From positions 310,001-374,000 of the forward strand of contig OZ237758.1 of NCBI GenBank assembly GCA_965178125.1: 64,000 bases of DNA, written 5' to 3'. The number at the start of each line of letters is the position of its first letter. The first letter of the stretch is position 1. Shown here in pieces: positions 45,201 to 58,054 of this stretch. Made by a program: the position numbers and the translations under genes. Below the pieces are notes generated by a model that had not been told where the DNA came from, searched no databases, and saw only the letters and a list, made by a program, of their open reading frames with translations. The stretch comes from Bilabrum cf. latius (taxonomy: Eukaryota > Bigyra: Bicosoecida > Bigyra > Bicosoecida).

Positions 45201-48200
45201 ACAACAGGCAAGGCGTTGTTGTCAGGCTCCATCGCGCTGGCTAAAGCTCTGGCCAAAGGAGCGCGAGCCTTGTGGAACATGGGCATCGGGAAGATCACCA
45301 TGGCGGTGTTGGAGGGAGGGTTCAAGATTGGAAGGTTCGCGGTCCTTGGCGCCGAATTCGTTCTGAAGGACATCCTTCTTGCGGGACCGACCGCGCTGTA
45401 CAGGTTTGGGGCATCGTTTAAGTCGTTCCTGAAGGTCGGGGGCACACACGCCGCTGCAGAACTTCTCGCGGAAACAACCAAGTCTGGCGTGTTGGACGCC
45501 GTGATACATCACGGAGCTGATGCAGTGGCGCCAGGGGAGTCGTCATTAGGTGCTGTTGCAGCAGAGGCGGCAGCTGAAGCAGCCGAGGCGGCAACGAAGC
45601 GGAGTACATCGGAGATCGGGGAGTTAGCCTCAGAGGGGGCCGTTGCTGCAAGTCACCGCGCCTCTGTCCAGCAGTTTAACGAGGCCATTGACATCGCTGT
45701 TCGAAAAGAAATCTCGTCGGATCACCTGGTCGCTGACAGCTCAATCGACTACTTAGTGGAGCAAGCGACCGACCGGACATGGGTGTTCGAAGTAGCCGAT
45801 AATGCCGCCATCGAAGTACAAGAAGTCGGAAAAGTGCAGAAATCAGGCGGGTCGTCATCACTCAAGCCGATTGATGAACCACGAGCCATCGACCCCATCC
45901 CAGACAGGCAGTCGGTTGCCGGTCTTGATGCGGCTTCATTTGAGAGGCAGCTTTCTGTGCCTGGCGGGCAAGCGGTAGACATGGGTCCAATAGTCGATGA
46001 TCTGGCCGCTCAGCTTACCGCCAGCAAGCAGGCCATCAAGGACATCGACTCATTCGCCTTCAGATCCATCGAGAACCTGCCTGCACAGGAAGTAGCCAAG
46101 CAGCGCGCCTTCGCCAAGAAGGTGCTCGAGACCAACGCTGACCTCGTCCGGTACGACGCCCTCGTCAAGTACGGCGAGGAAGCAGCTGCCAAGGGCCTGG
46201 ACGCCGATGCTGCGCTGCTCAAGGCGGCCGACATGACGCTGGAGCAGGCCAAGCGGGCCAAGGAGGCCAATGAGCTGGCCATGGTGTGGAGCATGCATGG
46301 GACGAGCGGAGACACGCAGTCGATGCTGGGGGAGGTGCTGACCATGGACGGGGCGGTGGAGGGCAGGACGTTCCCGATGAAGCTCGCTGGTGCTGTGGAC
46401 TCCAAGGGGGATGCGGCGATGATGAAGGTGCGATCGGCTCTGGATCGGATGGGGAAGGAGCCACTGCCGGAGTTCCACCCGAAGCGCATGGCGGACCTGC
46501 AGCAGGCAAGCACACTGGCGAAGTCACCGAAGGGCGAGCTGGCTGAGGCATTCGAGCAGGCGAACCTGATCCTGAAGCTGCGCTTTGAGGAACTCGATGC
46601 TCGAGCTGCCCTGGGTGCTGCCCAGCTGGCTGAGTCGAGTGGCGTGGACCCGTCGGCGCTGCTGCGCCTGGCGAGTGACAGCGGGGACATGGCAGGGCTG
46701 ACGGACAAGATCGCAGCAATCGAGAAGCAGATCAATCGAGAGAGTCTCGATCTTATCACATACAAGATCGGCTAGTTGGGTGCTGGAAATAAGGGCTGGA
46801 AAAAGGAGTTGGTGGAGTCCTTCGTCAACATGAACTTCGAGAAGGCCGAGAGGGGCTCACCCGATGCCCAGTACCTTCGCGCCATGGCGGAAGAAGCTAG
46901 ACTGCACAATTCGGGCAGCATTGATGCTTCCCTTGTGCTGGACGGTCCGATAAAGGGGAACAACAAGGTAGTGGTTGACGACTACTTCTACGGTAAGGCC
47001 GCAGATGGTCCAGTTGGGCAGATCGATGGAATAGCCGGGAATAGCGACATTGCAGCCAAGCAGGCAGCCAGCAAGCAGGCCATCAAGGACATCGACTCAT
47101 TCGCCTTCAAATCCATCGAGAACATGCCTGCACAGGAGCTAGCCAAGCAGCGCGCCTTCGCCAAGAAGGTGCTCGAGACCAACGCCGACCTCGTCCGGTA
47201 CGACGCCCTCGTCAAGTACGGCGAGGAAGCAGCTGCCAAGGGCCTGGACGCCGATGCTGCGCTGCTCAAGGCGGCCGACATGACGCTGGAGCAGGCCAAG
47301 CGGGCCAAGGAGGCCAATGAGCTGGCCATGGTGTGGAGCATGCATGGGACGAGCGGAGACACGCAGTCGATGCTGGGGGAGGTGCTGACCATGGACGGGG
47401 CGGTGGAGGGCAGGACGCTCCCGATGAAGCTCGCTGGTGCTGTGGACTCCAAGGGGGATGCGGCGATGATGAAGGTGCGATCGGCTCTGGATCGGATGGG
47501 GAAGGAGCCACTGCCGGAGTTCCACCCGAAGCGCATGGCGGACCTGCAGCAGGCAAGCACACTGGCGAAGTCACCGAAGGGCAAGCTGGCTGAGGCGTAC
47601 GAGCAGGCGAACCTGATCCTGAAGCTGCGCTTTGAGGAACTCGATGCTCGAGCTGCCCTGGGTGCTGCCCAGCTGGCTGAGTCGAGTGGCGTGGACCCGT
47701 CGGCGCTGCTGCGCCTGGCGAGTGACAGCGGGGACATGGCAGGGCTGACGAACAAGATCGCAGCAATCGAAAGAGACATCGCAGGTGAGAGCAAGGACCT
47801 GCTGACGTACAAGCTCGGCGTCCTGAACAAGAACCCAACAGAGAAGGAAGTGCAGCAGAAGGTGATGTCCCGCTTCGGCAAGAAGAAGCACACGGCCGAT
47901 GCAGACTTCTTGCATGCCATGGCGCAGGAAGCTCGATTGCATGACGCTGGAGGTGCTGTGGATCCCGCTATCATCGTCGATGGCCCCATGAAGGACTACC
48001 GGAAGCTCGTGGTTGACGATCACATCCCGAGTACGGCCGCGGATGGTGGCGGTGACATCAAGCAGATCGGCAAGGAGGCCGATGGTGTTCCAGGTGACAA
48101 GGCTGACCTGGTGGATGGAGACGTGGGGCACGCGAAGCTTGAGCCTGACGGGCGGCAGATCCACTTCGCTGGAGGTGCGGGGCCTGAAATCGATGTACCC

Positions 48201-51200
48201 ATCGATGCCTTGGTGGACGATGTAGGCACCTGCAGGGCAAAGGCAGCCAGAATGAGGTGCGTGTTCGATGCTAGCGAAGGCGAGGGCAAAGGCGACTTTT
48301 TTGATATGGCGAATGGCAAGAAGCGGCTGGTGGCTTAGTAGGAGCAGCGCGTCAAGCTCGATCAGTACCTGCGCATTCAACAGGCTGATTCAAAGGCCAA
48401 TAGGCTTTGGCAGACTATTCGTATGAAGCAGAATGCCGTTGGCGCAACGACGGACCGGCTGCACTACATCCAGGACTGCGCAGACCAGGCGGTCAAGATG
48501 GGAGGGGACAGAGATGCTTTCCTCCGCAAGTACTTCAGGATGACTTCCGAGAGCCTAGACAGCCAGGTGGCTACGTTCGATACTGCTGCATTCATGGGAA
48601 CACATGCGCAGAAGGACCTGTTTCCTGTTGGAAGTGTCGACACCTACTGGAGTAATCTGAACGACTTGCACACAGACTGGCTGATGAGGTTCAAGATGTC
48701 AGAGGACACGGTGTCCAAGCTGGAAAGCCATATGCTGGGTCTTTCTCCGCCCGATCTAGCGCTGCGTGACTTCGCTGCCGCATCCCGGTCCATCGCAGAC
48801 CCACTAGACAGCGAGTTCTACCGGCTCACGGCTGAGCTTGCGCAAGCCGAGTCCCAGTGCAGCACGCTACTGTTGGCTGAAACTGCTATCAGAGCTGCTG
48901 AGGACGTTGGAGCGGACTCCAACTACATCGCATAGCATGTAGTTCTGACCCAGTAGTCTCCTGGAGATATTTCCAAGGCGCGGAAAGCCATGGAGAAGGT
49001 GAACCAGAGACTGCGGGACGACTGGGTTGAGCTCCTGAGGGAGACGAGCAATGCGGAGATCGCCGAGATTTCCGAACGCACTGGGCTCAACATGGTTGGC
49101 GCCGTAGACTCAATCGAAGATGCTATCAAGGAGGCTGCAAGCAAGAGCGTGCCGCACGACGCTCCTGCAGATGGGTTTGACATCGTCAGCGTCATGCAGG
49201 ATGTGTTTGACAATGGCCCAGCTGACCCACCAGTCGGAGCCCTGTCCGCCGAAGAGCTCGAGGCGGCAAAGAAGATGACATCAGTGGAGGAAGGCGACTA
49301 GGTCCTGTACTTCAAACGGGATGCCGATGGCGACGTGGTGCTGGATAAGGAGAAATCCTAGTTGGGGTGGGAGGAGCCAACCCGGCCTCGCAGCTACTCC
49401 GAGACGCTGCCAGAGCTGAATGAGATGGATGGAGGCGCCGATTCTGCTGCGAGCTCCGGTGAAACAGTGATAGAGAAGATGTCTGACGTCGACTCATCAT
49501 TCTGGTCAGACCCTGCCAGTGACTAGCAGGTGGCAGAGCTGTCTGCCGACGCAGACGTTAGGCCGTCACTTGACGATATCGACATCCGTGAGCGCAGCAA
49601 ATCTGAAGTGGTCACGTCCAAGAGTGACCTGGAAAGCGGTACGGAGGCTCCAGGGAAGGACAGCAAAGTACCTGATGAGGGCAGTTCGAAGGGTGGCTCT
49701 GACCTGGGATCCCATCCAGATGCTGCGGGTGTTGACATGGGGCAAGCATCGGTTGCAACGCCAGATGAAATTGCTGCTCAGCTCGCCGCCAGCAAGCAGG
49801 CCATCAAGGACATCGACTCATTCGCCTTCAAATCCATCAAGCGTATGCCAGGCCAGACCCTGACCAGCGAGCGCGCCATCGCCAAGAAGGTGCTCGAGAC
49901 CAACGCCGACCTCGTCCGGTACGACGCCCTCGTCAAGTACGGCGAGGAAGCAGCTGCCAAGGGCCTGGACGCCGATGCTGCGCTGCTCAAGGCGGCCGAC
50001 ATGACGCTGGAGCAGGCCAAGCGGGCCAAGGAGGCCAATGAGCTGGCCATGGTGTGGAGCATGCATGGGACGAGCGGAGACACGCAGTCGATGCTGAGGG
50101 AGGTGCTTGACGGTCCCTATGCTGCAAGAGCAGACGGTGCAACGTTTCCGATGCAACTGGCGAGTTGTATGGAGCCACTAGACTCTACATCGGAGGCCAT
50201 GGTGGCCGGGCTGCGAGAAATGAGGGGGGAGCCACTTCCGAAGTATCACCCTGCAAGGATGCAGTATCTTCGTGAGGCCAGTCAGTATGCCATGGACCCG
50301 CACGGTGAGTTAATGCCTTTGTTCGTGTAGGCCAACATGGTGAATGGCTTACGGCAGGAAATGCTGCAACTAGAAGCGGCTTACGGAGTCGCCACTCTTG
50401 CCTAGAAAGCTGGGGTGGACAACTCGGTCCTCCTCCGGATCGTGAGCGATTCTGGCGACCTTTCCGGACTAAGCGAAAAGATTGCTTAGGTGAATCGCCA
50501 AATTCGCAAAGAGAGCGAAATACTAGTATTGCATAAGGTTGAGGTTTTCGGCACTCGCACGAGAGAGTCCGTGCTTAGCGCAGCAGAGAATACACTAAAT
50601 TTACATTCTGCCAGCGTGACGCCCGAAGACAGGTCGTACATACTCGCAATGTTGGATGAGGCGTGGCTGCACAAGTCGGAGCCGAATGCCGCTGAGTTGA
50701 CCATTGACCGAAGCATGCCGAAACAACGCGCGAAGATGGACACGGTATACATGCACAACGGAGAGCGAGTCAAGGTCAAGATTCAGGACGACTACATTGG
50801 CACTGGCGAGAACGTTGACAGTACTCCTGGCAGCAAAGCTGGTGGTCAAGAGCATCCTGATACCGATCTACACCACCAGCAGAGCAACTTACAGTCGGAC
50901 AAGGTTGCCGACATTCCAGTTGATCCAAGCACAAACCAAGAGCTAGTTGCATGGCAGGCAGCCAACAAGCAGGCCATCAAGGACATCGACTCATTCACCT
51001 TCAGATCCATCGAGAACATGCCTGCACAGGAGCTAGCCAAGCAGCGCGCCTTCGCCAAGAAGGTGCTCGAGACCAACGCTGACCTCGTCCGGTACGACGC
51101 CCTCGTCAAGTATGGCGAGGAAGCAGCTGCCAAGGGCCTGGACGCCGATGCTGCGCTGCTCAAGGCGGCCGACATGACGCTGGAGCAGGCCAAGCGGGCC

Positions 51201-54200
51201 AAGGAGGCCAATGAGCTGGCCATGGTGTGGAGCATGCATGGGACGAGCGGAGACACGCAGTCGATGCTGGGGGAGGTGCTGACCATGGACGGGGCGGTGG
51301 AGGGCAGGACGTTCCCGGTGAAGCTCGCCGGTGCTGTGGACTCCAAGGGGGATGCGGCGATGATGAAGGTGCGATCGGCTCTGGATCGGATGGGGAAGGA
51401 GCCACTGCCGGAGTTCCACCCGAAGCGCATGGCGGACCTGCAGCAGGCAAGCACACTGGCGAAGTCACCGAAGGACGAGCTGGCTGAGGCATCCAAGCAG
51501 GCGGACCACCTGATCAGACTCATGAAGAGCTAGCGGGCTGAGGCATTCGAGCAGGCGAACCTGATCCTGAAGCTGCGCTTTGAGGAACTCGATGCTCGAG
51601 CCGCCCTGTGGGCCGCCCAGCTGGCCGAGTCGAGTGGCGTGGACCCGTCGGCGCTGCTGCGCCTGGCGAGTGACAGCGGGGACATGGCAGGGCTGACGAA
51701 CAAGATCGCAGCAATCGAGAAACAAATCAGTGGGGATAGTTATGGTCTGCTGGTGAAAAAGCTACGTGTTATTGAACGTATGACATTTAAGGACGTGACG
51801 GAAGCAGAAGTGTAGCAAGCCGTGGACATTTTGTTCGAGAAGGCCGAGAGGGGCTCACCCGATGCCCAATACCTTCATGCCATGGCGCAGGAAGCCCGAT
51901 TGCACAATATAGGCAGCACTGATGCTTCCCTTGTGCTGGACGATCCGATGAAGGATGGCATTGATCTGTCCTCTGGCATCGATGGAGCCAGCGGCAAGCC
52001 AGGAGATGCTAAGATTCAAGAGGACTATTTCGGCAGTGGCGGGCACGATGCCGAGGTCGAGCCGAATGTCGGCCCCGACGCTGGCAAGAACCCGACGGAT
52101 CACGGCGGAGACACCACCGCTGGTCAACCTTAGGACACCCCGATGGATCCAGACCGTGATGGCCAGCCGATCGTTACGGAGCCCCGACCCGATGAGTCTC
52201 TGCTTGATGGCGTTGATCCGCTCTCTGGCAGCGATGGAGCCAGCGGCAAGCCAGGAGATGCTAAGATTCAAGAGGACTATTTCGGCAGTGGCGGGCACGA
52301 TGCCGAGGTCGAGCCGAATGTCGGCCCCGACGCTGGCAAGAACCCGGCAGATCACGGCGGAGAAACCATCGGAGGTGACACTTCTTAGGACACTCCGTTG
52401 TATCCACCCCTTGATCCCCCGCCGATCTATGAGCCCCTACCTGAACCTCAGCTTGATGGCGTTGATCCGCTCTCTGGCAGCGATGGAGCCAGCGGCAAGC
52501 CAGGAGATGCTAAGATTCAAGAGGACTATTTCGGCAGTGGCGGGCACGATGCCGAGGTCGAGCCGAATGTCGGCCCCGACGCTGGCAAGAACCCGACGGA
52601 TCACGGCGGAGACACCACCGCTGGTCAACCTTAGGAAACCCCGATGGATCCAGACCGTGATGGCCAGCCGATCGTTACGGAGCCCCGACCCGATGAGTCT
52701 CTGCTTGATGGCGTTGATCCGCTCTCTGGCAGCGATGGAGCCAGCGGCAAGCCAGGAGATGCTAAGATTCAAGAGGACTATTTCGGCAGTGGCGGGCACG
52801 ATGCCGAGGTCGAGCCGAATGTCGGCCCCGACGCTGGCAAGAACCCGACGGATCACGGCGGAGACACCACCGCTGGTCAACCTTAGGAAACCCCGATGGA
52901 TCCAGACCGTGATGGCCAGCCGATCGTTACGGAGCCCCGACCCGATGAGTCTCTGCTTGATGGCGTTGATCCGCTCTCTGGCAGCGATGGAGCCAGCGGC
53001 AAGCCAGGAGATGCTAAGATTCAAGAGGACTATTTCGGCAGTGGCGGGCACGATGCCGAGGTCGAGCCGAATGTCGGCCCCGACGCTGGCAAGAACCCGG
53101 CGAATCACGGCGGAGACAAGATCGACTACGAGTACTACAATCCCGAAGACCCGGCGAATCACGGCGGAGACAAGATCGACTACGAGTACTACAATCCCGA
53201 AGACCCGGCGAATCGCGGCGGCGACAAGATCGAGCACGTCCAGCCTGAGAATGCGCCAAGTGGGCCTGCACAATTGCAGGCCGAAAGAGCGGCCGAAGCT
53301 TGGTTCCCAGCACGCCAGCACATGCAAGACCTGCCAATGTCGATCGAAGTTGACGGTAGAGCTGTTGACATCAGCGCGCTCAGCAGAAAGATCAACAAGC
53401 GCCTCGAGAGCACACGGTCAGGACTTATTTCGATCAAGAAGGACCTGTTGGATGGAGCGCTCCCGAAGGAGGCCCTGGCCAGCATCACGGCAAATGGGTA
53501 CTCTAGCGTGCTAGACAAGTCTGCCGAGATGATGCTTAAATTCCGGAAGAATGAAGCGATATGGGATGTTGCTGTTGGCCTGCTCAAGCGAGGCGAGTCG
53601 AGAGAAAGTGTGGAGGCTGCAGTCCAGGCCACCTTCGGCGTTTCAGTAAAGGAGGCAAACATTGCCAGGAAGGAGCTACGGTTGGCAATGGCAGTGACCG
53701 CCTTCGCTCCAACCGGTTCTCCCACAGCCGCTTCCAGGGGCATTCTCGATCAAGTTGGATTTCAAAGCTCCGCAGGTTTTCAAGCGAGCTTTTCCAAGTA
53801 CTTCAAGAATCCGGGTAAGGCTGAAGCAGCTAGTTTGCGTTTGCGGCAGCTTGTCGCCGAAGCGCGCCCAGGGACCGTGCAAACGTTTGATCGCGCGACG
53901 CTTTCCAAATTTGTGGCGACAACTGAAGGCTAGGCCGAGTTCCAGTACTCACTAGCTCTGGAAATGGCCAAGTACAGGGCTCTGGAACCCGATCCGAGCT
54001 ACGTGAAGGGGTTGCTCAAACTGGCTGAGGAGACGAATGCCAACCCGACAGCCCTTCTGGAGAACACCGTGTCTCTTCCCAAGGGCGCTGTGAGTTTTGG
54101 AGAAGGTGTGATCAACCCAGAGTACCGCAAGCTTCAAGATATCTACGGGCCCAGCAGCTAGCTAATCAAGGACGACGCCAAGAAGCTCCTGAAGCCGAAG

Positions 54201-55421
54201 GAGTAGCAGCTTGTCGACGCCCTGCAGTCATCCCCACCCATCATGAAGCAGCAAGCCAGCCTAGACCAGATGTCGCGCTTGCAGCAAGCGTTCGAGCGGG
54301 GTGTTGCGGGGCGTGAGGAGAAAGCATACCGCAAGACCATGCTTGATTTGGAGAGAGAGCTGAAGAGAATTGGCGCAGATGGAAAGAAGAACTCATAGAA
54401 GGTCCCCAAGAAGAACGCGGCGCAGAATTCAATGTCCTTCATCCAGTTAGCGGCTGCCATCGACACAAATGCGTCCCCGGTCACACTGCAAGACAAGGCC
54501 GACTTGTCTCGGTGCCGGAACACGCAGCTGCAAGACTGCGACATAGGGACAACTGGAGACCGGGAGATCCGCTTGACGCCGGGTCAAGGCCTTAGCTCAC
54601 CGTTTGCACTTACTCGGCACGGCATCTTTAGCGGCGGTCTGCATTTCCTCAACCTACGCATGCAGTCAGACGGCAACCTTGTTCTGCAGGATGGCGACCG
54701 CATTTTGTGGGACATCTGCGATGGAGGTCGCCAGTGCAGCACCGATGGAGTCGACGAGCAGCACACGCTGCTGCTCGACGGCAAGGGCGACCTCATGGTG
54801 CTCGGCTCCGACCCAACGGACGTAAAGTGGATCGTCGGTGCGTCGAACAAGGGTCCGGTTAGGGACCTAGTTATCCAAGAAGACGGGAACCTGGTCATCT
54901 ACAGGTAGACCGGAGAGGCCATCTGGACGTCTGTAACGGCCGGATTCCTTCGCTCGCCCAACATGCGAGTCGGCGAGTGGGATCGATCGCTCAACTACCT
55001 CTAGTACAGCCAGGGCGACGTGATTTGCAGCGCCATTGCCGTCTCGTTTTGCGAGCCCGCGTTGACACGAGATGATGAGATCCGCTCGTGCATGTTCCGT
55101 GGTGAGCGTCTGGACCAGGATCAGTTCCTTCGGGCGCCCGGGGGTGACGCATTCTTGACCATGCAGGGCGACGGAAACCTGGTGCTGTACCACCACGGCA
55201 AGTCCGTTTGGGAATCTGGGACTGATGGAGATGGAGAGGGGCCCTTCGCCGCAATCTTAGATATTAAAGGATCGTTTTAGGTGGTTGACCGCAACAAGAA
55301 TGTCCAGTGGAGATCAGATCGCGACATGAAGTATGCAGTGGTCAACGTCTAGGTTGGGCCTGAGCGGGCAGAGTTCCTTGGCTACGATGGGGTATCAGGC
55401 CCTAAAGTAGTGAATGACTGA
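42285..55421 (+). CDS. Giant secreted B-lectin and repeat protein (about 4,378 residues)
   Basis: One frame stays open for 13.1 kb when TAG is Gln. It holds about 32 in-frame TAG and no TAA or TGA until 55419-55421. An upstream in-frame TGA lies at 42108. The first ATG gives a signal-peptide-like start, MQIVVGMTVGLLACCANYA. Residues about 80-805 hold bulb-type lectin repeats (LEMQTDGNLVLSF, LTMQDDGNLVLTL, and LQEDGNAVLL whose Q is TAG at 44646). Residues about 850-1060 are hydrophobic and Ala/Gly/Lys-rich (LLSGSIALAKALAKGARALW). Four helical modules follow, near residues 1242, 1591, 2494 and 2887, then five acidic 84-residue repeats (about 3226-3602), a helical region, and a C-terminal lectin set (LRMQSDGNLVLQD, LVIQEDGNLVIY, LTMQGDGNLVLYH). 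A mannose-binding surface or matrix role is inferred. No known full-length relative was recognised. Confidence 0.82.
46009..51780 (+). repeat. Four copies of a 240-260-residue helical module in the giant gene
   Basis: Copies start near 46009, 47056, 49765 and 50944. Each opens with ASKQAIKDIDSF (the fourth copy has ANKQAIKDIDSF) and continues with VLETNADLVRYDALVKYGEE and ADMTLEQAKRAKEANELAMV. Copies 1, 2 and 4 are nearly identical in DNA. Copy 3 diverges after GDTQSML and carries TAG codons of its own. Copy 4 has a short internal duplication near 51480-51560. The linker QYLRAMAEEARLH-type motif repeats near 46870, 47905, 50640 and 51865. Confidence 0.9.
51970..53105 (+). repeat. Five acidic tandem repeats, period 249-252 bp
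   Basis: Units carrying DGASGKPGDAKIQEDYFGSG and HDAEVEPNVGPDAGKNP start near 51981, 52233, 52482, 52734 and 52986. Most unit junctions contain an in-frame TAG (GGDTTAGQP-TAG). High DNA identity implies recent expansion, so copy number may vary or be misassembled. Confidence 0.93.
53098..53240 (+). repeat. 54-bp tandem repeat, two full units and a partial third
   Basis: Units encode NHGGDKIDYEYYNPEDPA twice, then a diverged NRGGDKIEHVQPE. They directly follow the acidic repeats. Confidence 0.9.
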
Positions 55422-56487
55422 GGAAATCAGTGGCGGGTGTGTAGGGGTAGCTGGGAGGGCCTTGTGTGGTGGGAATGGGTGAGCGCCGCGAGACGCAGGT
55501 TCCTTGGACTTGCGGTCTACCTCGGTGCTTCCATGTTGTTCTTGAGTGTAGGCGAAGCCGATAGCGGGGGATACTGGGGGTGGTGCGATTATGGGATCAC
55601 TCACCGTGGTGAGGCGTTTGTCACGCTCAGCAGTGTCTCTGAGCGAAGTGTTTGTGGTGAGCAGGTGCGGAGGGGGTTCTCTGGAGGCAGCACCGAGGTG
55701 ATGTCTCCGTTGTGGTGCAAGTAGAGGACACCCTCCTGCTCTCTCCAGCCCGTTGTGGAGCTCAGAGCTATTCATAGATTTTGTTAGGGTTCTAGAACCA
55801 CCAGGCATCCGTTTGGTGGTTCTTGGATGTTCACTGGGCTCCCCTACTAGGGAGTCCTTGCTGATGTGTCTTTTTGTGTGCAAGCTTACTTGATCCTAAC
55901 GCCGTGAGGGGTTCGGTGTTGATGCGAGAGTGGGAGCGTGAACGTCTCGTTGGGTTCCGCTGGCGGTCGCAACCGGGAAGGTGCGACCAAGCCAACGGAT
56001 TGCCTGCAGTGATGCGCATACCCTCTCTGTGTTCAGGAAAGAGGCGGAGATTGGGTAATTTGTGCCCACCCTCCCGACCGCCTCCTCCTCGGCGGAGTAG
56101 TGCACGTGCTCTTCCCAGCCCCGGTTGGTCCGGTCAAGGGTCGCGCACAGGCACAGCTTTGTCAGGTATTGCCATGTCTGATTGTTTACGAGACTAGGTT
56201 GCGCGTACACTCTGGCACCAATAGATTTACTTAGATCCAATCATTCTTGACTCAATGGAGTTTTTCATCCGATCCTGTCCAGAGCAGCCGACCGGCCGAC
56301 TTCAACACCGTAAACCTCAATCCCCCTTTTCGCAGGGGCGGTGACCGCCCCTGTGAGCGGTGGTGCATCTGGGAAGGGAAGCCTAGATCTCGTTCCGTTA
56401 GCTCTTGTGCGGCGCCACGTATCTAGACTACAGTCTATATGATTTTTGTGATGATTGCTCGAAACATAAGATTCGTTCGTTCGTTCG
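55422..56487. other. Intergenic, 1.07 kb, nothing recognised
   Basis: Between the converging stops of the giant gene and the MFS gene. Several ORFs of up to 160 codons exist on both strands, but none has a recognisable domain or coding-like composition. A TTCG tetranucleotide run (56472-56488) abuts the MFS stop codon. This is the largest non-coding space in the window. Confidence 0.45.
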
Positions 56488-57954
56488 TTACCGGTTCCCT
56501 CCTGCGATCTTGCTGCTCTCGGGCAACTGCCTCAGCCACAACATGGCGCCCGCACCCATCAGCGGAGGGATGCCCAGCATCAGCCACGCGACGCCCCACC
56601 CGGCTTCCGGTTCGACCACAGGTACCAACTGGATCGTAACGATCGTCACTAGGAAGCCGAGGCCTGTGCTGGCGGTCAGCAGCGTCCCCTGATACCGAGG
56701 GTCGCAAAGCTCGCTCACACAGGCGCTGTACTGCGCGCTGTCTGGGATAATTGCGGCACCGTACAGCAGGGTACCAAGCAAGATCCCCACCCGCCCGCCC
56801 TCCGTGGAGCCTTCGATCCAGCCCAGCCACAGGGCCGTCGAGCCGCTGATCACGAGCGACACCGATGTGACGAGCGTGCGACCAACTTTGTCAGCAAATG
56901 CCCCAGCGACTGGACACAGCACCGCCCCGACAAAGTACGCGAAAAATGCCACCAAGGAAGACACCTTAATCTTTGATTCCCCACCACCAGGCGACCCTTC
57001 CGCGTCGTCGTCGTCCACCATCGGCTCCACGCCGTCCCACGCCTCAAGCCTGTCTTCCAAAAATGGGCCGACCCAGGCCCAGAACGCGTACAGCTCCCAC
57101 TGGTGGCACAGGTAGCCTACCACAGCGAGTGCTAGCGGCAGGTCTTGCACCATGGCCAGGAGTGCGCTGGGCTCGAAGGCGGCAGGCGGCTTGGAGTGGG
57201 GCCCATCCGTGACGAGCAGCGTCATCATCAGCGCACCTGCCACCGAGAAACCGCTGCTCATCCACACAACCGCCCTCCAATTCTCAGCAAATAGTGATCT
57301 GAGCAGAAAAGGCGAACCCGAGCCGAGCGTGAGCGCGCCCACCACGAACCCAAGAGCGTATCCCCGTCCGTTCACGAACCAGCCTGACAACACTTTCATC
57401 GCTGGGGGGTACACGCCGGCGAAACAAATGCCCGCGCTGAAACGCAGCAGGAATAGCAGCCAAAAGGGCTAGGCTGGGATTACGCAGGCATTCAAGATCG
57501 CTGCAAGGATGGCACACGTCGAGAACAGCCACCGAGGATTCAACAAATCGGAAAGGTTGGAAATGCTCATCCCAGCGGTTCCCACGACGAATCCTGCCTG
57601 AACACCCGCAGTCAAGGCTGCTATCTATGACGCTGAAATGCCTTTCTAGCTTTCAAGGGCCGTAGCTATTGAATTAGTGGAGAACCAGGTCGTCAATGTG
57701 AATAGGGTGCTGGCTACTACAAATATCAGTGCCTAACTCTACCGAGTGCTGCCATCTTCTGTATCGTCTGTATCATCAAAATTGGTGCAACCAATACTGC
57801 GCTTCGTTGCCGGGCTTGGGTCGGTTGAAGACCCATGCCGGAGATTCGCGAGCTCCACGTCTCCTCGGGTGCTCGACTGCAACTAAGCGACATGTGCTGC
57901 TGCAGCGCTATGCTTGGCATCCTCGTGCTCACCCCAGGTCACTACATCTGACAT
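56488..57954 (-). CDS. Major facilitator superfamily transporter
   Basis: A single exon of 488 residues from ATG 57954 to TAA 56488-56490, the only TAA stop in the window. A hydrophilic N-tail of about 70 residues (TNFDDTDDTEDGS) precedes roughly 12 membrane segments such as ALIFVVASTLFTLTTWF, AALTAGVQAGFVVGTAGM, ILNACVIPAQPFWLLFLLRF and VKVSSLVAFFAYFVGAVLCP-type helices. The MFS loop signature appears as GAFADKVGRTLV between helices 8 and 9. TAG occurs at least six times in the N-terminal half, including within membrane helices, for example VIPA-TAG-PFWLL. The substrate cannot be told. It resembles bacterial-type MFS permeases, but this is not a phylogenetic claim. The ATG chosen is the first in frame. 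Confidence 0.82.
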
Positions 57955-58054
57955 ACAATCCTATCCTCTATCGGTTGACGATTTCCACTCGGGTTGAGAG
58001 TGAATGCCCTCAGGCAGATCTCGGGCCGCCTGCTAGGGCTCCGGATTGTGGGAC

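Noticed and set aside
51970-53240. CRISPR array
   Set aside because: Units are coding, 84 or 18 residues long, contiguous, and lack spacers.
51955-53514. 519-codon plus-strand ORF in another frame over the acidic repeats
   Set aside because: The repeat length is a multiple of three, which keeps alternative frames open. The product is basic and low in information, and the lectin frame continues on both sides.
55395-55883. 162-codon minus-strand ORF after the giant gene
   Set aside because: No domain, overlaps the 3' end of the giant gene, and composition is unlike neighbouring genes.
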